Source: DTYU01 sp040756575 (lineage in GTDB: Bacteria > Bacillota > Desulfotomaculia > Desulfotomaculales > Ammonificaceae). From it: a stretch of DNA of 64,000 bases. The stretch lies in the NCBI GenBank assembly GCA_040756575.1, contig JBFLYP010000004.1, forward strand, positions 62,001 to 126,000, given 5' to 3'. This document shows positions 34,359 through 43,708 of the stretch, in pieces. The notes beneath the pieces are model-generated. The model worked only from the letters and a program-made list of their open reading frames with translations, ran no database searches and had not been told where the DNA came from. Each line of letters begins with the position of its first letter. Position 1 is the stretch's first letter. The position numbers were made by a program, and so were the translations under genes.

Positions 34359-35208
34359 AAAGCTCCGAATATTCCTGGCCATGATCAGGTTTGAACATAC
34401 CATCTTTGCGCTTCCTTTTGCATATACCGCTGCCCTTCTGACCGAACGGCGACTGCCTACAGGGCACGATATTTTCTGGGTCACGGCGGCAATGGCGGGT
34501 GCCCGAACCGCCGCCATGTCTCTGAACCGCCTCATCGACCGGGAAATGGACGCCAAAAATCCGCGTACGGCGGGACGGGCGCTGCCCAAAGGTTTAATAA
34601 GCGCGAGGGAAGTATGGATTTACGTCTTCTTGTCCTTCGGCCTCTTGCTTTTGTCGGCGTGGCAACTCAGCCCGCTCGCGCTAAAACTTTTTTTGCCGGC
34701 GGTTATCATATTATGGCTTTATTCCTATACAAAGCGCTTCACCTGGGCGTGCCACTTTTACTTAGGACTCACCCTCGGGCTGGCGCCGGTGGCGACATGG
34801 GTGGCCATCACCAACGAATTTGCACTTGCGCCGGTACTGCTCGGGACCGGGGTACTCTTCTGGGTGGCCGGGTTCGACATCGTTTATGCCTGCATGGATT
34901 ACGACTTTGATCGAAAAGAAGGCGTTTTCTCCATTCCAGCCCGGTTTGGGATAGAAGCCGCTCTCTGGGTGGCCAGGCTGTGTCATCTATTGGCCCCTGT
35001 ATTTTTCACGGCGACAGGGTTGGTGCTGGGCCTCGGGCCGCTTTACCTGATCGGGGTGGGTTTCGCGGTGGCGGTTCTCATTTATGAGCACCGGCTGGTA
35101 CAACCGAAGGATTTATCGCGTATCGGGGTGGCTTTTTTTAACATGAACGGAATCCTGAGCATAGGGATGTTCTTATTTACACTTGCTGATGTTTTAATCA
35201 GTTTGTGA
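34348..35208 (+). CDS. ubiA: UbiA family prenyltransferase (menaquinone branch)
   Basis: A 286-residue integral membrane prenyltransferase with about eight helices. The first Asp-rich motif appears as NRLIDREMDAKNPRTAGRALPKG and the second as DFDRKEGVFSIPARFG. In this cluster it is expected to prenylate 1,4-dihydroxy-6-naphthoate (MqnP). The ATG overlaps the ubiD stop. Fits the family in length. Confidence 0.93.
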   Translation: MAFKKLRIFLAMIRFEHTIFALPFAYTAALLTERRLPTGHDIFWVTAAMAGARTAAMSLNRLIDREMDAKNPRTAGRALPKGLISAREVWIYVFLSFGLLLLSAWQLSPLALKLFLPAVIILWLYSYTKRFTWACHFYLGLTLGLAPVATWVAITNEFALAPVLLGTGVLFWVAGFDIVYACMDYDFDRKEGVFSIPARFGIEAALWVARLCHLLAPVFFTATGLVLGLGPLYLIGVGFAVAVLIYEHRLVQPKDLSRIGVAFFNMNGILSIGMFLFTLADVLISL

Positions 35209-35222
35209 AGGTGGCGTAAATC

Positions 35223-36329
35223 TTGGAATCGATATGGGTTTTCGGTGATGAGTTGCGGAAGATAGCGGCCAAGGTACGTGAGGGACGGCGGCTTGACCGG
35301 GAAGACGGTATCGCCCTCTTTGCTTCTAACGATATCACGGGTCTCGGCTACCTTGCCAATATGGTGCGCATCCGCAAGCACGGCGACAGAGTCCATTTTG
35401 CGGTCAACCGCCACATCAACTATACCAATGTCTGCATTAACAAGTGCCGCTTCTGTGCCTTCAGCCGCTCTGCCACTGACGACGACGCTTACACCCTCTC
35501 CCTTGAAGAGATCGAGGAAAAGGCCCGACATGCAGGATACTTAGGAGTGCACGAGATTCACATTGTCGGTGGTTTGAACCCGGAACTCACCTTGGACTAC
35601 TTCGAAGAAATGCTCACGCGGGTCCGCGCAATCCTACCGGGGGTTACAATAAAGGCGCTGACGGCGGTGGAGGTCGATTATCTTGCCCGGCGGCATAATT
35701 TCACCGTTACTCAGGTGCTGGATCGGTTAAAGGCAGCAGGTCTTGATTGCCTCCCGGGTGGCGGGGCAGAGGTTTTTGCGCCGAGGGTCCGGAAGATTGT
35801 GTGCCCCAAAAAGATCAGCGGGGACCGCTGGCTTGAGGTCCACGCAGCAGCACACGGCTTGGGCATACCCACAAATGCGACGATGCTTTACGGTCATGTG
35901 GAAACGATTGCTGAAAGGGTGGACCACCTTCTAAGATTGCGGGAATTGCAGGATAGGACGAGGGGGTTTATGACTTTCGTGCCGCTTGCTTTTCACTCCC
36001 GCAACACGCAGATGGAAGGTTGGGGAGTACCGCCAACCACCGGTTACGATGACCTTAAGACACTGGCAGTTGCGCGTCTTATGCTGGATAACTTCGAGCA
36101 CATTAAGGCCTACTGGGTAATGATCGGTCCGAAAGTCGCGCAGGTAGCGTTAAACTTCGGGGTCGACGATATCGAAGGCACCGTTATAGAAGAAAAAATA
36201 ACGCACAGCGCAGGTGCCGGGACCCCCGAACTGATGGCCCGTTTGGAACTGGTCGAGTTGATCACGGCGGCGGGATGCGTCCCCGTGGAACGCGATGCAC
36301 TTTATAACGTGATCCGGGAGGGGTTTTAA
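35223..36329 (+). CDS. mqnE: Aminofutalosine synthase
   Basis: A 368-residue radical SAM enzyme. CINKCRFCAFSR holds the CxxxCxxC cluster motif near residue 77. MqnE joins the enolpyruvyl-benzoate product of MqnA to SAM, giving aminofutalosine. Differences from MqnC at the N terminus and GGAEVFAPRVRKIVCPKK fit MqnE. It starts with TTG 35223 after AAGGTGG. It is followed directly by mqnA and then mqnC. Confidence 0.9.
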   Translation: MESIWVFGDELRKIAAKVREGRRLDREDGIALFASNDITGLGYLANMVRIRKHGDRVHFAVNRHINYTNVCINKCRFCAFSRSATDDDAYTLSLEEIEEKARHAGYLGVHEIHIVGGLNPELTLDYFEEMLTRVRAILPGVTIKALTAVEVDYLARRHNFTVTQVLDRLKAAGLDCLPGGGAEVFAPRVRKIVCPKKISGDRWLEVHAAAHGLGIPTNATMLYGHVETIAERVDHLLRLRELQDRTRGFMTFVPLAFHSRNTQMEGWGVPPTTGYDDLKTLAVARLMLDNFEHIKAYWVMIGPKVAQVALNFGVDDIEGTVIEEKITHSAGAGTPELMARLELVELITAAGCVPVERDALYNVIREGF

Positions 36330-37184
36330 GTGAAACTCCGTTTGGGGCAGGTTGATTACCTGAACTGCCTGCCGGTTTATTACGCCATTGAGAAAAAACT
36401 TGTGCCGGTGGATATACCGCTGAAGGTTACCAAAGGGGTGCCCACCCACCTGAACCGTCTGTTTTTTGAGGGAAAGCTTGACGTCACTCCTCTTTCTTCA
36501 ATAGAATACACCAGGCATCCCGAAGAGCATTTCATACTGCCGAACATTTCAATAAGTTCCGACGGCTGCGTCGGGAGCGTCCTTCTTTTCAGCCGCGTAC
36601 CGGTGACCGAACTTGACGGTTGCAGGGTTGCGGTAACGGCCTCATCTGCTACCTCGGTCGTGCTGCTGCGCATCCTTTTTGAGCACTATTACAATGTAAA
36701 TGCAACATTTCTTACGCGGCAGTCGAATTTAGATGCGATGCTAACGGAGGCTGAGGCGGTGCTCCTCATAGGGGATGAGGCGTTGCGGGCGGCGCAGCGA
36801 ATAAAGGAAAGGGCAATACCGTTGAAGATAACCGACCTCGGTGAGGTGTGGAAGGAATTTACAGGAGAGAAAATGATATGCGCCCTGTGGGTGGCGCGGG
36901 GCGATTTTGTCCGTAAACATCCGGAAGAAACGAGCGTCTTGGCGAGTATCCTTCTTAATGCCAAGGAGGTAGGAATGGGGCGGGTAGATGAACTTGTGCG
37001 TGTTGCCCGGCGGACCTCGAAATTGCCCGAACCGGTGTTGCGGGAGTATTTCGGGCTGATAAAATACGGCTTCGACGAGAGCTACCGCCGGGCGCTGTTG
37101 CTCTTTTATGATTATGCGTATAAGTCGGGGTTGATAGAGGAAAGGGTAAACTCGCTGAATGTCTGGGGGGAGCATGTTGGATAA
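36330..37184 (+). CDS. mqnA: Chorismate dehydratase
   Basis: A 284-residue periplasmic-binding-fold enzyme that dehydrates chorismate to 3-enolpyruvylbenzoate, the first step of the futalosine pathway. LRLGQVDYLNCLPVYYAIE, GVPTHLNRLFFEGKLDVTPLSSIEY and SISSDGCVGSVLLFSR are the family signatures. GTG start immediately after the mqnE stop (GGGAGGGG upstream). It overlaps mqnC by 11 bases, so the three genes are translationally coupled. Confidence 0.94.
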   Translation: MKLRLGQVDYLNCLPVYYAIEKKLVPVDIPLKVTKGVPTHLNRLFFEGKLDVTPLSSIEYTRHPEEHFILPNISISSDGCVGSVLLFSRVPVTELDGCRVAVTASSATSVVLLRILFEHYYNVNATFLTRQSNLDAMLTEAEAVLLIGDEALRAAQRIKERAIPLKITDLGEVWKEFTGEKMICALWVARGDFVRKHPEETSVLASILLNAKEVGMGRVDELVRVARRTSKLPEPVLREYFGLIKYGFDESYRRALLLFYDYAYKSGLIEERVNSLNVWGEHVG

Positions 37185-38253
37185 TGTACGCGTCCTTCTT
37201 GACAAAGTGGTGAGCGGTGAGCGTCTTACTGAAGAGGAAGGTGTGATGCTTTACCGTAGGTGTGACCTCTTAAGCTTGGGGAGGGCCGCCGGTCTCATTC
37301 GGCGCAGACTGCACCCGGAAGGAATGGTCACCTTCGTGGTGGACCGTAACATCAATTATACCAACGTATGCAAGTCGGCGTGTCGATTCTGTGCCTTTTA
37401 CCGGCACGAGAACGACCCCGACGCGTATGTCCTCAGTCACGGCGAAATAATGGACAAAATCGGTGAGCTCGTAGCCTTAGGGGGAACGCAGGTCCTTATC
37501 CAGGGGGGGTTGCACCCGGGGTTGAAGCTTGATTACTTCACCGATCTTTTTCGCAAAATTAAGGAACGGTTTCAGGGAGTGCACATCCATTCACTCTCTC
37601 CACCCGAGATAGTGCACCTGGCTAAAACTGAATGCCTATCTGTGAGGGATGTTTTGGTGCGTCTCAAAGAGGCGGGTCTGGATTCGCTTCCCGGAGGAGG
37701 AGCGGAGATACTTGTTAACAGGGTAAGACAGGTTATCAGCCCGCGAAAAATAACCTGGCAGGAGTGGGTGGCGGTAATGGTCACCGCATTTGAGCTGGGT
37801 ATGTTCGGCACCGCAACCATGATGTTCGGATCGGTTGACAGTCCTGAAGACCGGGTTAAACACATGGTTCGCGTGCGAGAGGTACAGGATCAAACAAGAG
37901 GATTTACCGCTTTCATCCCGTGGGCCTACCAGCCGGGAAACAATGAACTCGGGGGAAAGCCGGTCGCTGCTGTTGAATACCTGCGGGTTTTGGCATTGTC
38001 GAGAATAATTTTAGATAACGTCCGGAATATTCAGGCCTCATGGGTAACCCAGGGCGCCAAAATAGGGCAGATTGCCTTGGCCTTCGGGGCAAACGATTTC
38101 GGCGGCACCATGCTGGAGGAGAACGTTGTACGGGCGGCCGGGGCCAGCTACAGGGTTGAACAGGACGAAATCCTCAGGGTAATCCGCGACGCGGGTTTTG
38201 TACCGGCGCAGCGTACCACGGATTACCGGATTATTCGTGTGTTTCCCCACTGA
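37174..38253 (+). CDS. mqnC: Cyclic dehypoxanthine futalosine synthase
   Basis: A 359-residue radical SAM enzyme that closes the ring of dehypoxanthine futalosine. CKSACRFCAFYR carries the cluster cysteines. GGTQVLIQGGLHPGLKLDYF and IHSLSPPEI are MqnC/CofG-type segments. ATG 37174 (GGGGGG upstream) is preferred to 37159. mqnB and mqnD, the intermediate and last cyclic steps, are not in this window and must lie elsewhere. Confidence 0.92.
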   Translation: MLDNVRVLLDKVVSGERLTEEEGVMLYRRCDLLSLGRAAGLIRRRLHPEGMVTFVVDRNINYTNVCKSACRFCAFYRHENDPDAYVLSHGEIMDKIGELVALGGTQVLIQGGLHPGLKLDYFTDLFRKIKERFQGVHIHSLSPPEIVHLAKTECLSVRDVLVRLKEAGLDSLPGGGAEILVNRVRQVISPRKITWQEWVAVMVTAFELGMFGTATMMFGSVDSPEDRVKHMVRVREVQDQTRGFTAFIPWAYQPGNNELGGKPVAAVEYLRVLALSRIILDNVRNIQASWVTQGAKIGQIALAFGANDFGGTMLEENVVRAAGASYRVEQDEILRVIRDAGFVPAQRTTDYRIIRVFPH

Positions 38254-38357
38254 CGGCGGTTCGGAGTAAATAGGCAGCGAACCAAAACCCGCGTAAAGAC
38301 CCCAATCACCTTTCCCCTGCGCGCCGGATTTTGCAACCTCGAAAAGCGGGTGAAGAA

Positions 38358-39785
38358 ATGCCACCAGAAGACAGGAACACGGTTCTGCGTCAGCTCCCGG
38401 CGGTGGACGAAGCACTCCACTGGCCGGAAATCGATAGGCTTTTGACGGTTTATCCGAGGGGTGTAGTTGTTGAGGCCGTGCGCAAGGTATTGGCGGATGC
38501 GCGGGATGCCCTGTTGAAGGGCGAGACGCCGGATACCGGGCGCGGATCACTGATCCGCCGTATTAATAACGCTTGCCGCCCGAAGCTTCGCCGGGTGATC
38601 AACGCCACCGGCGTAGTGCTTCACACCAACTTAGGACGGGCCGTCCTGGGCGAAAGGGCGCTAAAGGCGGTTATTGAGGCCGCAGCAGGATACAGCAATT
38701 TGGAGTTTGACCTGGCGAGCGGAAAGCGTGGTGAACGGTACTCGTTGGTAGAAGAGCTGCTCTGCCGCCTGACCGGAGCCGAGGCTGCGCTTGTGGTTAA
38801 CAATAACGCTGCCGCTGTACTCCTTGCATTAGGTACTCTTGCGGCAGGACGGGAAGTGATTGTCTCCCGTGGGCAGTTGGTGGAGATAGGAGGTTCGTTC
38901 AGGATTCCGGATGTCATGAGGCAGAGCGGGGCGGTGCTGGTTGAGGTAGGAACCACCAATAAGACGCACCTTGAAGACTATGCAAGAGCCGTAAACGAGC
39001 GAACTGCCCTCTTACTGCACGTTCACATGTCGAACTACCGGATAATCGGCTTCACCCACGAGGTGCAGGTAGCGGAACTGGCGGCCCTCGGACGGGAGCG
39101 TAAATTGCCCGTGATGTCAGACCTGGGGAGCGGGTTTCTGGTTGAGCTGGGCCGGTTTGGATTGCCTTACGAACCTACGGTGCAGGAGACAGTTGCCGCC
39201 GGGGCTGATATTGTTACGTTCAGCGGCGACAAACTTTTAGGCGGTCCACAGGCAGGCATAATCCTCGGGCGGTGTAGTTATATTGAACAGATGAAGAAAA
39301 ACCCGCTCACGCGGGCTGTGCGTATAGACAAAATGACTCTTGCGGCACTGGAAGGCACTCTTCGTGAGTACCTTGATCCGGAAGCGGCCTTAAAGAGTAT
39401 CCCAACGCTGCGTATGTTGACAAGGCCGCTTGAAGAGATCCGCGCGGCGGCTGAGAAACTTGCAGCGGAGCTTGCGGAGGTGCTTGGTTCCGGTGCGACG
39501 GTGTGGACTGAGGATGGAGTTTCCCAGGTAGGCGGCGGAGCGATGCCGACAGCGGCACCTGCGACGGCCCTCGTATGTTTCAGGTTTGACGGGTTGAGCG
39601 AGGCTGACCTGATCCGGCGATTACGCCGCGCCGATCCACCTGTGATCGCCCGGGCGGAAAGGGATGCAGTGGTTATGGACCTCAGGACAGTCGACCAGCT
39701 TGATGTGCCTGTTCTCATCAGGGCTGTTGAAGATGTAATCCGGGGAGTCCCCCATGCCGCTATCAAGCGGCACCACGAAATCTGA
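38358..39785 (+). CDS. selA: L-seryl-tRNA(Sec) selenium transferase
   Basis: SelA is a PLP enzyme that converts Ser-tRNA(Sec) to Sec-tRNA(Sec). 475 residues. Seen are INATGVVLHTNLGRAVLGE, the PLP lysine in DIVTFSGDKLLGGPQAGI near residue 290, and the DLGSGFLVEL segment. ATG 38358 (GGGTGAAG upstream) is preferred over the longer TTG start. It is paired with selB 300 bases downstream. No tRNA-Sec gene is found in this window. Confidence 0.94.
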   Translation: MPPEDRNTVLRQLPAVDEALHWPEIDRLLTVYPRGVVVEAVRKVLADARDALLKGETPDTGRGSLIRRINNACRPKLRRVINATGVVLHTNLGRAVLGERALKAVIEAAAGYSNLEFDLASGKRGERYSLVEELLCRLTGAEAALVVNNNAAAVLLALGTLAAGREVIVSRGQLVEIGGSFRIPDVMRQSGAVLVEVGTTNKTHLEDYARAVNERTALLLHVHMSNYRIIGFTHEVQVAELAALGRERKLPVMSDLGSGFLVELGRFGLPYEPTVQETVAAGADIVTFSGDKLLGGPQAGIILGRCSYIEQMKKNPLTRAVRIDKMTLAALEGTLREYLDPEAALKSIPTLRMLTRPLEEIRAAAEKLAAELAEVLGSGATVWTEDGVSQVGGGAMPTAAPATALVCFRFDGLSEADLIRRLRRADPPVIARAERDAVVMDLRTVDQLDVPVLIRAVEDVIRGVPHAAIKRHHEI

Positions 39786-40078
39786 AAATGGGGCGAATAG
39801 ACCTGTAAGCTGGTTACTTAGATGCGGAAGATTAACATAAACGGAACGCGGCGAGGAGCGAGCAGTACAAGGAAGGCGCAGCCGGACGGGCCTGATTGGG
39901 AAGTGAGAAGTGGGAAGTGGGAAGTGCAAGCTATGAAGAAATTCGCGCAGCAAATTTCTCCCTTAAGAAATCTCACCTCTAACCTCCCATATCCCACCTC
40001 TTAAATGCTGGGCGAGCCTGACGCAGTAATGCGAAGCTCATCGCCGCGCCCCACGGAAGAAGAACGCATTTTCAGAGG
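39783..40078 (+). repeat. Dispersed repeat, copy 2, split by a 217-base insert
   Basis: The two halves of the repeat of the asnB leader lie at 39783-39816 and 40034-40078. Between them is an insert of about 217 bases. It contains GAGGAGCGAGCAG and AAGGAAGGCGCAGCCGG, and a G-rich/C-rich imperfect hairpin (GAAGTGGGAAGTGGGAAGTG and CTAACCTCCCATATCCCACC). The C-rich arm resembles the repeat inside the DUF1156 gene at 58.0 kb. No gene is recognised in 39786-40087. Confidence 0.75.
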
Positions 40079-40087
40079 TGGATAGGG

Positions 40088-41995
40088 GTGAAATACGTCA
40101 CCATAGGCACCGCAGGACACGTAGACCACGGTAAAACCGCGCTGATCAGGGCATTAACGGGCATTGATACCGACCGCCTGAAGGAAGAGAAAGAACGCGG
40201 CATCTCGATCGAGCTCGGTTTCGCTTACCTTGACCTTCCGAGCGGGACAAGGGCGGGGATCATCGATGTACCCGGACACGAGCGCTTTATAAAAAACATG
40301 CTTGCCGGTGTTGGCGGCATCGATATCGTTCTACTTGTGGTTGCGGCGGATGAGGGTATCATGCCGCAGACAAAGGAGCATATGGACATCGTTCAGATTT
40401 TAGGGATCAACCGCGGGGTTGTAGCCCTGACCAAGACCGACCTGGTAGATGAAGAATGGTTGCATCTCGTTCTGGATGAGGTGCGCGGGTATATTGCGAC
40501 TACTTCGCTTGCCGGCGCTCCTATTGTCCCGGTTTCCGCTGTTTCCGGCGGCGGCCTTCAAGAGCTTGTGAAGGTTATCGACGAAATGTTACAGGTCACG
40601 CAGGAAAAACCATCCGTGGGTCCGGTGCGCCTTCCTGTGGACCGAGTGTTTACCATTTCGGGTTTCGGTACGGTAGTTACCGGAACGTTAGTGTCAGGGA
40701 CGGTAAAGGAAGGCGACACCCTCGAGGTTCTGCCGCAGGGTGTTTCAGCGCGGGTCCGCTCCCTTCAGGTTCACGGAAAAAAGACCCAGATGGCCCGCGC
40801 CGGCCAGCGTGTGGCAGTAAATCTTGCCGGTGTTGAAAAACAGGCGGTACGACGCGGAAACGTACTGGCTGTACCTAACACCTTTACCCCCTCAGCCCTG
40901 TTGGATGTCAGGGTGTTTCTCCTGCCGGCGGCCAAGCCTTTGAAGAACCGCGGCCGGATCCGCTTACACATAGGGACTGCGGAGATCATGGGTCGCGCTG
41001 TACTTCTCGACCGGGATGAACTTGAACCCGGAGCCTCCGGTTACGCACAACTGATAATGGAAGAGCCGGTCGTTGCAGGAAGGAACGACCGCTTTGTGTT
41101 ACGCTCAGTGTCTCCCGTTACTACTATAGGAGGCGGGGTGGTTCTGGACCCTGTAGCCCGGCGGCACAGGCGGTTCAAGGAAGACGTGCTGAGCTTTCTT
41201 AACACGCTGGAAGCCGGAACCCCGCAAGAAAAGGTGGGCGGGTACCTCAATACTTCGAAAGTCCCGGTGGAGATCGGCGAGATAGCAGGCGCTGTTCACC
41301 TTGACCCGGGAACCGTTGCAGGCGCTGTGGAGGAGCTTTCCTCTGCCGGTAAGGTGCGGGTATTGATTACCGAAAATCAGACTTTTGTTTTTGATGCAGC
41401 TCGTTACGAAGAGTTAAAACAACGGGTTCAGGGACTGGTGCAGGCATATCATAGACAGTTTCCCTTGCGGGAGGGATATCCCAAGGAAGAACTTCGCTCG
41501 CGGCTGGTTTCCGGTGTGAGCAACCGGGTTTTTCAGTCGCTTTTGCAGGCTATGGCTGACGACGGGGCGATAGGGCTGCAATCACAAGCGGTTACAGCGC
41601 CGGGTCACGGCGGCAGGCTTCCGGAAAAAGTAGTGCGAGTGCTGGACAAACTTGCAGAGGTATACCATAAAGCCGGGTTCCAACCGCCAAACCTGCCGGA
41701 CGCGGCGTCCAGACTTGGTTTGAACCCTGAAGAGGCTGCGGAGTTTTTTGCATACCTCCTGCGTACTAATGTGCTGGTAAAGGTGGGTGAAGAGGTTTAC
41801 TTCCACCGCGAGGCTTTGGCGAAAGCTCGGGAAATAATTGTCGGTGCGCTCAAAGACCGGGGAGAACTTTCGCCGGCCGAGATACGCGATCTCTTAAACA
41901 CATCACGCAAGTACACCCTGCCGCTTCTCGAATACTTTGACCAAAAGCGCGTCACTAAAAGGGTGGGGGATAAGCGGGTACTGGCCCAAAAATAG
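40088..41995 (+). CDS. selB: Selenocysteine-specific elongation factor
   Basis: A 635-residue GTPase that delivers Sec-tRNA to UGA codons with a SECIS hairpin. The G domain is at 1-175 (GTAGHVDHGKTALIRALTG, DVPGHERFIKNM, LTKTDLV). Beta-barrel domains 2 and 3 follow. Winged-helix repeats start near residue 370 (for example DAASRLGLNPEEAAEFFAYLL) and bind the SECIS RNA. GTG 40088 with AGAGGTGGATAGG upstream. It confirms that the organism makes selenoproteins; none is visible in this window. Confidence 0.95.
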   Translation: MKYVTIGTAGHVDHGKTALIRALTGIDTDRLKEEKERGISIELGFAYLDLPSGTRAGIIDVPGHERFIKNMLAGVGGIDIVLLVVAADEGIMPQTKEHMDIVQILGINRGVVALTKTDLVDEEWLHLVLDEVRGYIATTSLAGAPIVPVSAVSGGGLQELVKVIDEMLQVTQEKPSVGPVRLPVDRVFTISGFGTVVTGTLVSGTVKEGDTLEVLPQGVSARVRSLQVHGKKTQMARAGQRVAVNLAGVEKQAVRRGNVLAVPNTFTPSALLDVRVFLLPAAKPLKNRGRIRLHIGTAEIMGRAVLLDRDELEPGASGYAQLIMEEPVVAGRNDRFVLRSVSPVTTIGGGVVLDPVARRHRRFKEDVLSFLNTLEAGTPQEKVGGYLNTSKVPVEIGEIAGAVHLDPGTVAGAVEELSSAGKVRVLITENQTFVFDAARYEELKQRVQGLVQAYHRQFPLREGYPKEELRSRLVSGVSNRVFQSLLQAMADDGAIGLQSQAVTAPGHGGRLPEKVVRVLDKLAEVYHKAGFQPPNLPDAASRLGLNPEEAAEFFAYLLRTNVLVKVGEEVYFHREALAKAREIIVGALKDRGELSPAEIRDLLNTSRKYTLPLLEYFDQKRVTKRVGDKRVLAQK

Positions 41996-42021
41996 GCGGG
42001 GGCCGGGTCGCTTTTTTAAAC

Positions 42022-42040
42022 AGCCTGTCAGGCTTTTTAT
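42022..42040 (+). terminator. Rho-independent terminator after selB
   Basis: AGCCTG, loop T, CAGGCT followed by TTTTAT. The loop is unusually small, so pairing may shift. Confidence 0.55.
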
Positions 42041-42138
42041 GTTACTGTCACAGCGAGGTCTGCTGCATTTTCACGGAAAGGCAGCCTGCCCCTGTCAGTC
42101 GAAAAGGGTGATCCCAAATTTTCCGGGCGGGTGAGAAG

Positions 42139-42516
42139 ATGCTCAAGACGTTTACTGTTAGAGCCGGTGAAGGAAGGTATACGGTGGAAGTGCTGGCCAC
42201 GCTGACGGGTGAAGGGCTGATAGTACAGGTTCTCGGTGGAGAAAAGCCCCACGTTGGGGCGGTCGCCTTGTCACTGCCGCGGCCCAGCTTGTCAGAACCC
42301 GGTAAACTGAAGGCGAGTACAACGGTTGTCCCGCTCTACGGTCACCGCGACGATGAGATCGCGCGGCCGGTTGCCGAACAATTAGCCATCGCCTTGGGAC
42401 AGCCGGTGGTTGTTGTTGCGGGAGTGCACGTGGACGCGGCGACACCAAGGGAAGTGGAGCTTCTGCTGTCCAACAGCCACGAGGCGGTAAAAAGACTGCT
42501 TAAGTTAATGAATTAA
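42139..42516 (+). CDS. LpdD-like protein (putative prenylated-flavin/UbiD partner)
   Basis: A 125-residue protein with GGEKPHVGAVALSLPRPSL, VVPLYGHRDDEIARPVAEQLA and VVVVAGVHVDAATPREVELL. These match, as far as I recall, the small family named after LpdD, the partner gene of UbiD-type gallate or hydroxybenzoate decarboxylases, proposed to help handle prenylated FMN. This organism has a ubiD gene 8 kb away. ATG start after GGGTGAGAAG. The assignment rests on motif memory, so it is moderate. Confidence 0.5.
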   Translation: MLKTFTVRAGEGRYTVEVLATLTGEGLIVQVLGGEKPHVGAVALSLPRPSLSEPGKLKASTTVVPLYGHRDDEIARPVAEQLAIALGQPVVVVAGVHVDAATPREVELLLSNSHEAVKRLLKLMN

Positions 42517-42628
42517 AAAACGTAACACCACGGCTTCTTTGCCCCCAGGCGATTATTGCAAGGTTCTGGGGGCATACTATTATTGCTGTCGGTGCAGCCA
42601 ATTATATATTGCGAAGGAGGTAAGAACC

Positions 42629-43000
42629 GTGACGGAGCATACAGATTTTGAAGTCCGAAGAGAGCGCTTTGGGGAGATGTACGCGGCAAACCTGCCCGGT
42701 GGAGTGGTGGTTGACCCTGTCCCGGTTACGGCTGGTGACGAAATTACCATTTTCTATAACGGAGAATTAGCGCAAGCGGCGGATCAGATTTACCTGCACC
42801 TCGGTTATGGGCCGACTCATAACTGGCACCGGGTTCAGGATCTAAAAATGTCCCGCACCGGATTGGGTTGGATAAAAACCATTGAGGTACCTTTCGACGA
42901 GGAACGGCTGAACTTCTGTTTCCACTGTAATAGGGGCAGATGGGACTCTAACAACGGCCTGAACTGGAGCTATATTATCCACGCCGGGAGAATCATCTAA
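42629..43000 (+). CDS. Stand-alone carbohydrate-binding module (CBM25/53-like)
   Basis: A 123-residue protein consisting of one starch/glucan-binding beta-sandwich. ITIFYNGELAQAADQIYLHLGYG, NWHRVQDLKMSR, GWIKTIEVPFDEERLNFCFH and WDSNNGLNWSYIIH are the CBM25-type core. No signal peptide is seen, so it should be cytoplasmic. GTG 42629 follows AAGGAGG. It lies near a glycogen-synthase-like glycosyltransferase, so binding of intracellular glucan is plausible. Confidence 0.82.
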   Translation: MTEHTDFEVRRERFGEMYAANLPGGVVVDPVPVTAGDEITIFYNGELAQAADQIYLHLGYGPTHNWHRVQDLKMSRTGLGWIKTIEVPFDEERLNFCFHCNRGRWDSNNGLNWSYIIHAGRII

Positions 43001-43222
43001 AGCGCCCGGACGGAGTGACGGTCCTGCCACGGCACCCGGGTCAAATTAGGGAAAACTGCAAACCTGGCCATTTTGACGCCCTACTAAATACGAGCCGGCT
43101 GCCGGGCAGGGCTTTTTTTATTTTTTGGGGACCTGGTGTTAACCAGATTCTGTAAAAGGTCGGATCGACCAATTGTAGGATTGCGTTTGTTGCTTCAGGG
43201 GATAATAAACTGCAAACGGGAG

Positions 43223-43708
43223 TTGGGAGTTGGAATAATCAGGGCATGCGACCTGATGAACCGGGAGGTTATTACAGTTTCCCCCGATGCATATGCTTGT
43301 GAGGTGGCGGATATTGTAACGCGTAAACGGATCCACCTCGTTCCGGTAGTGAGTGCCGAAAACAAGCTGGTCGGGGTCGTTACCGAACGGGACCTGCTGC
43401 GGGGTTTTGTGTCCCCGAGCGTCCGCTTTTTAGACATCACGGTTTACCTGGAACAACCGCACAGTCTTGAGGTTATGCGGGAACGAGCCTCGGGGATAAA
43501 GGTTTCTAATATAATGACCTCCCGTGTGGAATCGGTGGCTGAAGATACCTCTCTCGGAAAGGTTATCGCCCTGGTCCTGGAAAAAAACCTGCATCAGATC
43601 CCCGTGGTAAGAGAGGAGGAGGTGGTGGGGCTCGTAAGCCGCTCGGACATTATCCGCACCATTTATTCAAAGATCTGTCCGATCAAAAGGGCCGGAGGAG
43701 GAGAATAA
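43223..43708 (+). CDS. Twin CBS-domain protein
   Basis: About 161 residues with two CBS domains, which form a Bateman module and sense adenosyl compounds. CBS1: MNREVITVSPDAYACEVADI through KLVGVVTERDLLRG. CBS2: MTSRVESVAEDTSLGKVIAL through EEVVGLVSRSDIIR. The start is uncertain: TTG 43223 and ATG 43255 are both possible. It is directly followed by the glycosyltransferase gene with no gap, so it may signal energy status to glucan synthesis. Confidence 0.82.
   Translation: MGVGIIRACDLMNREVITVSPDAYACEVADIVTRKRIHLVPVVSAENKLVGVVTERDLLRGFVSPSVRFLDITVYLEQPHSLEVMRERASGIKVSNIMTSRVESVAEDTSLGKVIALVLEKNLHQIPVVREEEVVGLVSRSDIIRTIYSKICPIKRAGGGE

Noticed and set aside
39786..40087. tRNA-Sec gene between selA and selB
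   Set aside because: No 90-plus-base cloverleaf with anticodon TCA can be drawn; the region is taken up by the dispersed repeat.
43020..43120. c-di-GMP-I riboswitch-like strings (GCAAACC, GACGC, AGCCGGCTGCCG) before the CBS gene
   Set aside because: The core spacing is wrong and no proper P1b hairpin forms between GCAAACC and GACGC. Probably a terminator region; a search with RF01051 would decide.
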